64,000 nucleotides of DNA from a virus. The stretch is from positions 124,001 through 188,000 of the IMG/VR virus record IMGVR_UViG_2162886007_000107; one strand, 5' to 3'. Shown here in pieces: positions 57,288 to 64,000 of the stretch; positions within the stretch are counted from its first letter, which is position 1, and the number at the start of each line of letters is the position of its first letter. Both the position numbers and the translations under genes were made by a program. The notes under the pieces were generated by a model, which saw nothing but the letters and a program-made list of their open reading frames with translations, did no database searches and was not told the origin of the DNA.

Positions 57288-58369
57288 CCGCCAAAAAAGC
57301 TGCTCGTCGTAATGCTGCAAAAACCCTGGATCAGATCAAAGAAGTTTTGTTTATGACTGGGTCTTCTGACGAACAAGTGTTGGAACACATTCGTCAGTTA
57401 GAGCATTACCATTTTTACTTGAAAGAACTTGGTACTGCTGTTGCCACAGATTTGTTTAACGAAAGTACTGTCGTAGGCCGCGCAGAGCTGTTGTTTGGTG
57501 ACCAAGGTCCATTTAAAGCAATGGCATCTGGCAATGGTCGTAACCTGAGAATCACCGGCGGTATTCACGGAACTCGTGAACTGGTTAAGGGCTTTGTTCA
57601 AATTCTGTCTGAGCATGCGCTGGCAGAGGCTGAGAAGCCAAAAGACCTTTTCTACGATGCAGCGGATTTCATGATTCGCAACACGCCGTCTGATGATGCA
57701 AAGCCTCAGACACTCGGACAAAGGCTTTGGCTGCTTAATCAAAGCCAAGGAATGTTTGCGCTCATGCACAAGCATCCGTCCATCAGCAGTAATGGTCATG
57801 CTGTACTGCGCTTCATTCAAAATGTTGTGGAGCAGCAGGTCGAAGAAAACAAACAGCTGACCGGACAAATTGCCACGGCTTGTTTGGCATTGGGCCTCAA
57901 CCCATCAGAACCCAACCGCCTACCAACGGCATTGTCGAACCTCACCACTGCGTTGCGGTTACTCAAGCCATTTACTGGAGATCTGACTGCAGCAACAGCA
58001 ACTTTGAAACCTGCTGAAAGGGTTCTTCCTGCTGAGCCTGCTGTAATGATGGAACCTTTGAGCGCTGGCTCTCATGGTGTGTTCAAGATCACCCAAGAGT
58101 GGTACGACTGGTTCTGGGCTATCGATGATCTGGATGAAAGCCTCAGCTCCAAGATTCTCGAACGCCAAGGTCGCATGCGTCAAGCCATCGACAAACGTGT
58201 CATTGAAAGAATGACGAGCAACAAAGATGGGTGGCCACGTAACCTTTCCTTGATGGTTAACTTCGAAAGCGAAAAAGCAATGGGTCGTCCTGTTGTTCTT
58301 TTCACCGCTCAGGTTAACGACCAGGTCAATAAGAACTTTGGTCCGGCCGCTCTGCAACAACAATTTTAA
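57284..58369 (+). CDS. mainly helical protein of unknown function (361 aa)
   Basis: GTG at 57284 overlaps the previous TGA. The 361-residue protein is almost all helical, with a Lys/Arg/Ala-rich start. QEWYDWFWAIDDLDESL at about residues 272-288 is like the W motif of neighbouring small proteins, attached here to a larger body. No membrane segment or catalytic motif. It could be a scaffold for the smaller proteins, but that is a guess. Confidence 0.78.
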   Translation: MTAKKAARRNAAKTLDQIKEVLFMTGSSDEQVLEHIRQLEHYHFYLKELGTAVATDLFNESTVVGRAELLFGDQGPFKAMASGNGRNLRITGGIHGTRELVKGFVQILSEHALAEAEKPKDLFYDAADFMIRNTPSDDAKPQTLGQRLWLLNQSQGMFALMHKHPSISSNGHAVLRFIQNVVEQQVEENKQLTGQIATACLALGLNPSEPNRLPTALSNLTTALRLLKPFTGDLTAATATLKPAERVLPAEPAVMMEPLSAGSHGVFKITQEWYDWFWAIDDLDESLSSKILERQGRMRQAIDKRVIERMTSNKDGWPRNLSLMVNFESEKAMGRPVVLFTAQVNDQVNKNFGPAALQQQF

Positions 58370-58385
58370 TCATTAGGAGAATGAT

Positions 58386-58961
58386 GTGGATACCGTAACT
58401 CAAGAACTGCAAGCGATGTTGGCTAAGCCGAAAAAGAAATATGGCTTTCCTCCGTTCGTGCTGGATGAGTCCCTGTACCCTATCGAGCAAGAAAACCAGG
58501 TTATCGATTACTTCCGCGACAACTGGGTAGATAACGATAAAAAGATTATCAAGATGGTGAAGCACGTTTACAACTCTGTGCCTCGCTTTATCCAGAAGTC
58601 TTTCCTGGACGTCATCTTGAAGGTAGCTGACCCGAAAAAGATGTTGGTCTTCTACTTTACAGAGAAAGAGCGTTGGACAGAAATCATCAACCAGATGGTT
58701 GCTGAAGGTAACCACGGGGTTATCTACGACGACCACAACGTTTACGGGTTTGTTGTAGAGACTCGTGAGAACTGGTTGAAGGAAGGCGACAAGTGGCACA
58801 AGGATGACGAACGTGAAATCATCAAGCGCTCCTACTACAAGTGGGCTCGTGAAAAAGGTCTTACTCATTTCAAGGGTAAGGTCATGATGTTTCACCACTT
58901 TGGTTTCTCGGGGATGTCTTACTTCTTCGACCACAAAATCGACGATAGCGAAGGCTACTAA
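58386..58961 (+). CDS. protein of unknown function (191 aa)
   Basis: GTG at 58386 with AGGAG upstream; two ATGs at 58381 and 58384 are out of frame. The 191-residue protein is rich in Lys, Asp and aromatic residues, with helical (NQVIDYFRDNWVDNDKKIIK) and beta portions, and ends in a His/Phe-rich section (KVMMFHHFGFSGMSYFFDHK). The clustered His could bind metal. No family recognised. It comes 11 bases before the ADP-ribosyltransferase-like gene. Confidence 0.76.
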   Translation: MDTVTQELQAMLAKPKKKYGFPPFVLDESLYPIEQENQVIDYFRDNWVDNDKKIIKMVKHVYNSVPRFIQKSFLDVILKVADPKKMLVFYFTEKERWTEIINQMVAEGNHGVIYDDHNVYGFVVETRENWLKEGDKWHKDDEREIIKRSYYKWAREKGLTHFKGKVMMFHHFGFSGMSYFFDHKIDDSEGY

Positions 58962-58972
58962 GGAGAGCTTCT

Positions 58973-59566
58973 GTGACGTTCTATAAAGGTGGCGAGTTGT
59001 TACCCCTAACGTTGTATCGGGGAGAAGTAGATCACCCCAGTGTCAGCAAGCCACACAGCTTCCCGCGTGCTTTGTACTTCGGTGACTTGGAAACAGCTCA
59101 TGCTTATTCCGATTACCTGGAAAACTCGGGCGATTACAAGACCAGTCGTATCTATCCGGTACACATTGTTCTTAAACGCCCATTTATCAATCAACCGGAA
59201 GATCCGTTTCTGGATATGCCAGAGATTGTTAGTCGTCTTGGTCTGGAAGAAGCTCGTCGTATTGCTAAGCGCTTTGCTAAGTACATCGAAGAGACGGATC
59301 AATGGCGGTATCGTGTCAATTCAGAAGGTCGGTATGATGGGGTAGAACATTACCTTGCCTGTCCGCGTTCTGATGTAAACAATCTGTGTTTCCAGGCGTA
59401 TCGATTCTTCGATAGCCAAATGGAAGTAAATCGTTTGAGAAGGTTAGGGTATGACGGTGCGATCCATGCTGGTAGTGGAAGTGGAAGTGCCGGTAAACCC
59501 GAGTACTGCGTGTTCAACATCGAACAAGTCTTTTCCATACCCGGTCAGTCTTTTCTGAGTAAATGA
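58973..59566 (+). CDS. ADP-ribosyltransferase-like protein (197 aa)
   Basis: Motif order matches ADP-ribosyltransferase domains found in phage and toxin proteins: TLYRG near residue 13-17; a P.ALYFGDLETAHAYSDYL segment (about 32-49) like the FFT.....A..YA region; IYPVHIVLKRPFI (about 60-73), like the strand ending KNP[LF]; LGYDGAIHAG (158-167); and EYCVFNIEQVFSI (177-189), like the terminal ExVVFxPxQI strand. It would use NAD+ to modify host or defence proteins, as other phage ARTs do. The Glu at position 177 may be catalytic. No export signal, so it should act in the host cytoplasm. GTG at 58973 after AAGGAG. Confidence 0.62.
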   Translation: MTFYKGGELLPLTLYRGEVDHPSVSKPHSFPRALYFGDLETAHAYSDYLENSGDYKTSRIYPVHIVLKRPFINQPEDPFLDMPEIVSRLGLEEARRIAKRFAKYIEETDQWRYRVNSEGRYDGVEHYLACPRSDVNNLCFQAYRFFDSQMEVNRLRRLGYDGAIHAGSGSGSAGKPEYCVFNIEQVFSIPGQSFLSK

Positions 59567-59925
59567 AAATGGCTAATGATGAGGTATATAAAGCGGGGCT
59601 TGACGAACCTTCCGTCTTTAGTGGTGATGGGGAGCAACCAGTCAGTATCCACTGGCTGGCCTGGTACGTCCGTAACAACCATGGGGCTAGCCTCATGGTA
59701 GCAATGATCGCTGGCAACAATCTGATCCGTCAGCTGTGTAGCGAGGGGCTTCGTGCAGTCTGTACCAATAGCGAACCTATCATGTTTGTAGAAGTGTTCA
59801 TCAATGAGACAGCATTTAGTGTGCCTCGGATGGAATGGGTTATCTGGTACGCCAATCTACACAAGGTTGGTTATACCAGCGCTAACTGGGCAGGAAAGCT
59901 TCAAAACTATATCACTAACAGGTAA
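59563..59925 (+). CDS. double W-motif protein (120 aa)
   Basis: ATG at 59563 overlaps the ART-like gene's TGA. Two copies of the cluster motif: DEPSVFSGDG...IHWLAWYV (Trp31) and SEPIMF...RMEWVIWYANLH (Trp92), each followed by a helix with small residues. Apparently built wholly of two such units. Function unknown; likely a small helical binding protein. Confidence 0.78.
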   Translation: MKMANDEVYKAGLDEPSVFSGDGEQPVSIHWLAWYVRNNHGASLMVAMIAGNNLIRQLCSEGLRAVCTNSEPIMFVEVFINETAFSVPRMEWVIWYANLHKVGYTSANWAGKLQNYITNR

Positions 59926-59944
59926 TCAATAGGAGGTATCCAGG

Positions 59945-60421
59945 ATGGCTGGCTTTAGTTACATTCCTTTGATCAACGAACCGTGCATGTTTACCGGAGT
60001 ACGTTTCCGCTTAAACAGGGATTGGGTTTTCTTCGTTAAACGGTTGGCGGCTGGTATCGCTGTAAACAAAGGTCAGGAAAAGTTTAATGAGAGTGTGAAA
60101 GCATTTGAAGAATTCTTTTCGCCAACCATCCTGGGCTTCAATCAAGACAAATCCCTGCGGTCTCAACACAACTTGCAACACCAACGGGATATGGCTCTCT
60201 TTGTGAACAACATGGAGCTGGTTAAGTCGGGGATGAATGTGATGCACAACATCCATCAAGAGTTGAAAGATGATTTGGATGAAGACGGGTTTGCACAACC
60301 AACTTCAATCCTGACCATGGACAAACTCATCAGTATGCGTTGGGTGATGCATACTGCTCGCGTAGATCGCATGCTTCCTGAAGAAGCCTATGTGCTTGCT
60401 CAGGCTTTAACTAAATCTTAA
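59945..60421 (+). CDS. W-motif protein (158 aa)
   Basis: AGGAGG upstream of ATG 59945. NEPCMFTGVRFRLNRDWVFFVK (two halves of the motif, Trp27) opens the protein, with a weaker version (SMRWVMHTARVD) near its end. The middle is a long helix (residues 75-110). Relationship to the W-motif set is clear at the first copy, weaker at the second. Function unknown. Confidence 0.76.
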   Translation: MAGFSYIPLINEPCMFTGVRFRLNRDWVFFVKRLAAGIAVNKGQEKFNESVKAFEEFFSPTILGFNQDKSLRSQHNLQHQRDMALFVNNMELVKSGMNVMHNIHQELKDDLDEDGFAQPTSILTMDKLISMRWVMHTARVDRMLPEEAYVLAQALTKS

Positions 60422-60436
60422 TTAGGGGTAACAACC

Positions 60437-61735
60437 GTGTCTGATAAGAATGTAACGAATTCGAACGACCCTGTTGAAAAGATCGAATATTTCGAGGACA
60501 AGCTCCACAGTGAGCATCATGTCCACACTGGATTCGCCAGCATTGCCAAAGCAGCGGATAACTCGCTGTGTGAGCGTGAAGAACTCGCTCTGGGCGATAT
60601 GTCCGACAACGACCTGGCAAAGGAAGTGCTCAAGCTGCAAGAGTACCTGCAACTTCCTAGCGGTATTTATTACGGTGAGCTGCTCAAGGCCATTGTTCAC
60701 CGGCTGCGTTTCCTGAGCGGTCGTCTGCGCCACTATGAAGGCAAAGAAGTCTTCGACATGGAAGACCCAACTCCAAATTTGGATGCTGCAAGGAAACGAG
60801 TTCAGGATTACCTATCGGGCCTTCCCCCAACAAACCTCAACGATATTCTTACTCACCCCGGTGGTGGTGATCCACAGCATTTGGTGGACACTGAAGTTGT
60901 TTTCAGCTCTCCTGCAATGGAAGCCTTTGTTCGTGACAATCCTCAGTTGTTGGAGGTTCGTCTTGGCAAGCTGCGGCCACAAGGTACTTTCCATGGTGGA
61001 CTGTATTACGCGATAGGGAAACCTAATCTCGATTTCAATGGCGATGGTGAATTCACCATGCCTAAAGCCGGGGAGGATATTGGTCCTGAGTATAAATACG
61101 TTTCTGCTCAGTCCACGCTAAACATGTCTCCTGAATTGCAGAAACTGATTGCCGACTCAGCGCCAAAGTTTGATGGTTCTACTTTGCGTGATATCGGCAC
61201 GTCACAGACTGTTCATGTTGAAGTCAGCGGCCCTGGCGCCGACGATCTGGTTCAGTCGGCTAACCTCAAAGACCAGCCTTATCTAGTAAAGGTTGGCACC
61301 ATGTTGGCGTACACCCATCCAGTAGGCGGTCTTCTCGTGAGCGACAATTTCGAGAGGACTCGTCGTGACATTCGTAATACACTGGATGCGCAAGCCGACG
61401 TATACCGTCGCACCAAAACCATGTTTGATCGTCTGTGCTTCTTCCTGGGAATTCAGGATAAAGAAAACCTAGGGGCAATTGCTCACAAGTTAGTCGAGAA
61501 ACACAACGCCACTGGTGAAGGAGTGTTCGTAGTACTTCGTGCGGCTGCGCTCATGGACGGTAAAGCATCTCTCGAAGAAGCTGATAAATGCTACTTTGAG
61601 TTGCGCGATCTGGTACTGGCTATCAATCCAGGTTACGGCAAAGAGCCTAAGTACGACGCCAAGAATAGCCACGAGAGTTTCTTCAAAACAATCGTGCTCC
61701 CTTTTCCTGAAACTGGTAACGAGGAGAAGCCATAA
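60437..61735 (+). CDS. protein of unknown function (432 aa)
   Basis: GTG at 60437 after TTAGGGG. The 432-residue protein has a helical N-terminal region (1-125), a central part with Gly/Pro loops (130-260) and a helical C-terminal third with a Leu/Ala-rich stretch. No signal, membrane span or catalytic motif. It is the largest gene in the small-gene array and could be the partner of the surrounding W-motif proteins; unproven. Its stop shares a base with the next start (TAATG). Confidence 0.78.
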   Translation: MSDKNVTNSNDPVEKIEYFEDKLHSEHHVHTGFASIAKAADNSLCEREELALGDMSDNDLAKEVLKLQEYLQLPSGIYYGELLKAIVHRLRFLSGRLRHYEGKEVFDMEDPTPNLDAARKRVQDYLSGLPPTNLNDILTHPGGGDPQHLVDTEVVFSSPAMEAFVRDNPQLLEVRLGKLRPQGTFHGGLYYAIGKPNLDFNGDGEFTMPKAGEDIGPEYKYVSAQSTLNMSPELQKLIADSAPKFDGSTLRDIGTSQTVHVEVSGPGADDLVQSANLKDQPYLVKVGTMLAYTHPVGGLLVSDNFERTRRDIRNTLDAQADVYRRTKTMFDRLCFFLGIQDKENLGAIAHKLVEKHNATGEGVFVVLRAAALMDGKASLEEADKCYFELRDLVLAINPGYGKEPKYDAKNSHESFFKTIVLPFPETGNEEKP

Positions 61736-62085
61736 TGGCTGATATCAACCCTGCTGCTGAACTGCCAAAACGCAATGCGGTTGTTTATCCTGTGGGTCGT
61801 GATCCAGAAGGTAAGCAGATCTGGTCTGTAAGTGTTCTCGGTCATTGCACTCTCAACCGTGCTCTGATGACCGAGATCTCGGCAGACGCCTGCGGAGAAG
61901 TAGAAAACGTTGTTTGGGCTACCGAACCTCCTCTTGTTGATGGGACAACTCTCAACAAGGATTGGTTGGTATGGTGTATGTCTACTCACCACATTGGTGA
62001 AGACGAAGCCAGGCACGAAGGCCATCGTCGATTGCAGTTCTTTCAGTTCTGCGCCATTGCACGAGAAAGAAGCAATGGACAGTAA
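61735..62085 (+). CDS. W-motif protein (116 aa)
   Basis: ATG at 61735 overlaps the previous TAA. A beta-like first half is followed by TEPPLVDGTTLNKDWLVWCM (Trp77) and a helix rich in His, Glu and Arg (GEDEARHEGHRRLQFF), a full copy of the EP...W[LV]xW[YC] unit. Overlaps the next gene by 11 bases. Function unknown. Confidence 0.77.
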   Translation: MADINPAAELPKRNAVVYPVGRDPEGKQIWSVSVLGHCTLNRALMTEISADACGEVENVVWATEPPLVDGTTLNKDWLVWCMSTHHIGEDEARHEGHRRLQFFQFCAIARERSNGQ

Positions 62086-62380
62086 AGAACCCACCTTGGA
62101 AGGTAGCCTTCGCGGTGGAATGAGTAAGTCCTGGGTGGAGTGGTATCGTGCTCAAGGCTACTCGTTATTGGAAGCTCGTGAAGAAGCCTTACGTCGCCTT
62201 GAACTTAAACGCGATAAAGCGGCTGAATTGGCTTCTAACAAACCGGAACCTTCCCTGCTCAATATTCATGGAAGAAAAAATCCGGAATGGGTGCGGTGGT
62301 ATCGCGATAAAAATGGGGTAACTTTACTTGAGGCTTTGAATGCTCAGGTTAGTCGTATTTCTCAACTGAACAAGCAATAA
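62075..62380 (+). CDS. double W-motif protein (101 aa)
   Basis: ATG at 62075, inside the end of the previous gene; the frame is open far upstream but in that gene's coding region. Two clean copies make up nearly the whole protein: KEPTLEG...SKSWVEWYRAQGYSLLEA (Trp20) and PEPSLLNIHGRKNPEWVRWY (Trp72) then LLEALNAQV. It is the best view of the basic unit: EP, a loop, W[LV]xWY, a turn, then (S/T)LLEA helix. Function unknown. Confidence 0.78.
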   Translation: MDSKEPTLEGSLRGGMSKSWVEWYRAQGYSLLEAREEALRRLELKRDKAAELASNKPEPSLLNIHGRKNPEWVRWYRDKNGVTLLEALNAQVSRISQLNKQ

Positions 62381-62388
62381 ATATGCTG

Positions 62389-62416
62389 CTGTCAGGCTCC
62401 TCCGGGGGCCTGGCAG
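62389..62416 (+). terminator. intrinsic terminator
   Basis: CTGTCAGGCTCC (62389-62400) pairs with GGGGCCTGGCAG region (62405-62416), 12 bp with two G-T pairs, followed by TCTTTTCT. Confidence 0.72.
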
Positions 62417-62443
62417 TCTTTTCTGTCAAATGGGGGAATTGTT

Positions 62444-63004
62444 ATGCCGGATATGGTTAAAGGTGGGTTAATTGTTGCGTTTGCTGTTGGTCTGTTTTTC
62501 TTTTTCCGTTGGCTGATGAAACCGGAACCAGCGCTCAAGAAACGCGCTGAAGAATTCAATCGTCAATATGAGGAAGCCCAAGGCTACCCAACTGACGAAC
62601 AACAACAACCGATCTACGACGAGCGTAAAGAAAAGGTTCGAGATCCAGTACCTGCTTTCCGTGAAGGTTATCCGCAACACCGTACTCGTTCCAACCCTCC
62701 TCCTCGCCCTAGTACTCCACCGCCACCTCCAGGTATGCGTGAAGGCAGTGGTCGTGAAGTACCTCTGACTTCTTCGCGTGATCGTGCTCGTGGTCTGCAC
62801 CATCATCAACATTCTCGCGTATCCCATGATGACAACATGGGTACCGGCGTAATGATGGGTATGATGTTATCCAGTAACAACCACAGCTCTCCTAGCCAGA
62901 GTGCGTGCTCTCCTTCACCTTCCTACGACCGCGACAGTCGTGCGGATGACAATCGTTGCGACGACAATAACAGCAGCTCTTCCAGCAACGATTCGAGTGA
63001 TTAA
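62444..63004 (+). CDS. membrane-anchored protein with low-complexity tail (186 aa)
   Basis: ATG at 62444. A membrane span (GGLIVAFAVGLFFFFRWLM, residues about 7-25) is followed by a charged helix, a Pro-rich stretch (PPPRPSTPPPPPGM), a His-rich patch and a Ser/Asp/Asn-rich end (NNSSSSSNDSSD). Most of the protein is likely disordered. First of a run of small membrane proteins to the window's right edge. Function unknown. Confidence 0.76.
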   Translation: MPDMVKGGLIVAFAVGLFFFFRWLMKPEPALKKRAEEFNRQYEEAQGYPTDEQQQPIYDERKEKVRDPVPAFREGYPQHRTRSNPPPRPSTPPPPPGMREGSGREVPLTSSRDRARGLHHHQHSRVSHDDNMGTGVMMGMMLSSNNHSSPSQSACSPSPSYDRDSRADDNRCDDNNSSSSSNDSSD

Positions 63005-63009
63005 CCGTC

Positions 63010-63279
63010 ATGGAAAACGATGAAGAGATTGAAAAGCTCCCGACTGCTGCTAAAGTAATTTTGTGGGTACTGTTTCTTTGTTTGTGCGTGGCTTTGCGTA
63101 GTTGTTACGTTGATGCCAGGAAAGTAGCCGACGATCCCAATGTTGGGGTGGCTGCCGATCTGAAGCGTTTGAAGATGAGTACTTGTTCTAATGAGTACGA
63201 CACTCCTCAATGCCGTGAAGATCAGGCTGCTCGTAGAGCCGAAGCTTACGAAAAAGACAAGCACTTAATGGATAAGTAA
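63010..63279 (+). CDS. single-pass membrane mini-protein with Cx8C motif, 1 (89 aa)
   Basis: ATG at 63010. One hydrophobic span (KVILWVLFLCLCVALRSCYV, residues about 15-34), then an external or internal domain with TCSNEYDTPQC (Cys-x8-Cys) and a charged helix. The two following relatives keep C-x3-[YF]-[ND]-T-x2-C, suggesting a disulfide loop if exported. Function unknown. Confidence 0.75.
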   Translation: MENDEEIEKLPTAAKVILWVLFLCLCVALRSCYVDARKVADDPNVGVAADLKRLKMSTCSNEYDTPQCREDQAARRAEAYEKDKHLMDK

Positions 63280-63281
63280 TT

Positions 63282-63539
63282 ATGTGGGACAGCAGTGGAG
63301 GTGGTGGGGTGAGCAATTCAAGTAGGTTGAACTGTAAAGAAGGACTCGGCCTTTTGGGTGTGTTTTCCTTTATCGGTGCAATAATTTATGGTGCCTGTTA
63401 TTTGCAGGATATAGAAAACCAAGATCGTTGCATGGGTAAATACAACACCTCCGCTTGCTTTGAGCTTAAAGCTAAAGAAGCTAAAGCCAAAGAAGAATAC
63501 CTGTTAAAGGTTGAGGGACTTCGTAATGGAAGTAGTTAA
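63282..63539 (+). CDS. single-pass membrane mini-protein with Cx8C motif, 2 (85 aa)
   Basis: ATG at 63282, 2 bases after the previous gene; a GTG at 63309 is an alternative. Span GLLGVFSFIGAIIYGACYL (residues about 23-41), then RCMGKYNTSACFELK with the shared Cys loop, then a Lys/Glu helix. Paralogue of the genes at 63010 and 63643. Overlaps the next mini-gene by 14 bases. Confidence 0.74.
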   Translation: MWDSSGGGGVSNSSRLNCKEGLGLLGVFSFIGAIIYGACYLQDIENQDRCMGKYNTSACFELKAKEAKAKEEYLLKVEGLRNGSS

Positions 63540-63633
63540 AATTGTTTTTGCTGTGCTTCTGGTAGTTATGTTTGTGGACCTGGCAGTTGATAGTTTCCGG
63601 GAACATCCCACTTGTTGCGAAGAAGATGATTAA
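63526..63633 (+). CDS. 35-residue membrane peptide
   Basis: ATG at 63526 overlaps the end of the gene before. It encodes a 35-residue peptide with one span (VVKIVFAVLLVVMFVDLAV) and a short acidic Cys pair end (HPTCCEEDD). Spacing to both neighbours, a GTAATGG start context and the membrane segment support it as real. It could tune a larger membrane complex. Confidence 0.62.
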   Translation: MEVVKIVFAVLLVVMFVDLAVDSFREHPTCCEEDD

Positions 63634-63642
63634 GGGGTAGCA

Positions 63643-63882
63643 ATGAAATCTCTGACTCAAGCATCGTTAAAAGACGGTGTGGTCGTATGTTTGAAAATGG
63701 TCGTTATGATTACAGCGGCTTTTGCAATTGTTTTTGGTGCCGAGCATCTGCGTGACCGTATCAAGGATCAACGCGGCGGGTTTAACGACCAGAACTGCGT
63801 GGGTAGTTTCAACACTATCCCTTGCCACCAGATGAAGATCAACCAGCTCCTCAAAGAGCGGGATCTAAAAGGAGTCCAGTAA
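63643..63882 (+). CDS. single-pass membrane mini-protein with Cx8C motif, 3 (79 aa)
   Basis: ATG at 63643 after AAGGGG. Span VVVCLKMVVMITAAFAIVFG (residues about 12-31), then NCVGSFNTIPCHQMK with the shared Cys loop and a basic helix. Paralogue of the genes at 63010 and 63282. The stop overlaps the next start (TAATG). Confidence 0.75.
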   Translation: MKSLTQASLKDGVVVCLKMVVMITAAFAIVFGAEHLRDRIKDQRGGFNDQNCVGSFNTIPCHQMKINQLLKERDLKGVQ

Positions 63883-64000
63883 TGGGCGATTGGTTTAAAA
63901 ACTGGTGTGGTATAAACAAACCTGTCGTAGTCGGCATTATTTGTGTCGTCGTGATCGGGGCACCCATTATGTATTGGGTATCTAAAGCAGTGGATAATTT
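63882..64000 (+). CDS. membrane mini-protein, 3' end outside window
   Basis: AAGGAG about 8 bases before ATG 63882, which shares a base with the previous TAA. The visible 39 residues hold a membrane span (PVVVGIICVVVIGAPIMYWV) after a short polar start (MGDWFKNWCGINK). The open frame continues past the end of the window. Probably another member of this membrane series. Confidence 0.7.
   Translation, partial: MGDWFKNWCGINKPVVVGIICVVVIGAPIMYWVSKAVDN

Noticed and set aside
1-64000. CRISPR arrays, insertion sequences, integrase or attachment sites
   Set aside because: No regularly spaced repeats, transposase or integrase motifs, or flanking direct repeats were seen; the only tandem repeats are the coding units at 20467-20661.

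Overview
The window reads as part of the genome of a large (jumbo) tailed phage of the phiKZ-like kind, probably infecting Pseudomonas or a related gammaproteobacterium. The evidence is a 731-residue phiKZ-type major capsid protein followed closely by what looks like the N-terminal half of a multi-subunit RNA polymerase beta subunit (the order seen around phiKZ gp120 and gp123), a very large portal-like protein, several long tail-fibre paralogues, phage-encoded replication and repair genes, many small unknown genes packed end to end, and promoter-like sequences carrying TATATTAC, the core reported for phiKZ early promoters. No ribosomal, metabolic, integrase, transposase, tRNA or CRISPR feature was seen. 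The exact phage was not identified.

Layout. Bases 1-3.4 kb hold four rightward structural or unknown genes. A leftward DnaB-like helicase follows (3.5-5.0 kb). The capsid block runs rightward from 5.06 to 13.2 kb: a small unknown gene, the major capsid protein, a 14-residue ORF coupled to its stop codon, a coiled-coil protein, the RNA polymerase beta-like fragment and a 783-residue structural protein. An early-type cassette of three small genes with its own promoter lies at 13.3-15.2 kb. The portal-like gene is leftward (15.3-18.3 kb). Rightward structural genes, a RuvC-like nuclease and a holin-like protein fill 18.3-23.6 kb. They converge on a leftward structural gene plus nested inner and outer spanin genes (23.7-25.7 kb). 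The adsorption block (25.85-37.9 kb) has a short fibre-type protein, three giant fibre proteins, and a leftward baseplate-spike-like protein.

From 38 kb to the end all genes are rightward. The first part is nucleic-acid metabolism: an SbcC/Rad50-type ATPase, two nucleotidyltransferase-fold proteins, NAD+-dependent DNA ligase, RNase HI and a DHH phosphoesterase. These are followed by small proteins with the look of host-takeover or counter-defence factors: a 2H phosphoesterase resembling the anti-CBASS Acb1 type, an abundant-looking glycine-zipper protein, tandem paralogue arrays, an ADP-ribosyltransferase-like protein, and at the far right a string of single-pass membrane mini-proteins.

The most unusual signals are these. 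(1) A peptide LP[DA]TYYGxL occurs four times, 17 residues apart, at the end of the 773-residue protein at 18.3-20.7 kb, and once as a free-standing 14-residue ORF joined to the capsid gene by TAATG. (2) An EP...W[LV]x[WEF]Y motif is repeated in many neighbouring small proteins at 53.8-62.4 kb. (3) Four tandem paralogues share LxG[RK]xFxF. (4) There is a 2H phosphoesterase, a DHH phosphoesterase, a nucleotidyltransferase pair and an ADP-ribosyltransferase-like gene in one early-type region. (5) Promoter-like elements share a two-part architecture. All calls come from reading the sequence; no database search was run.
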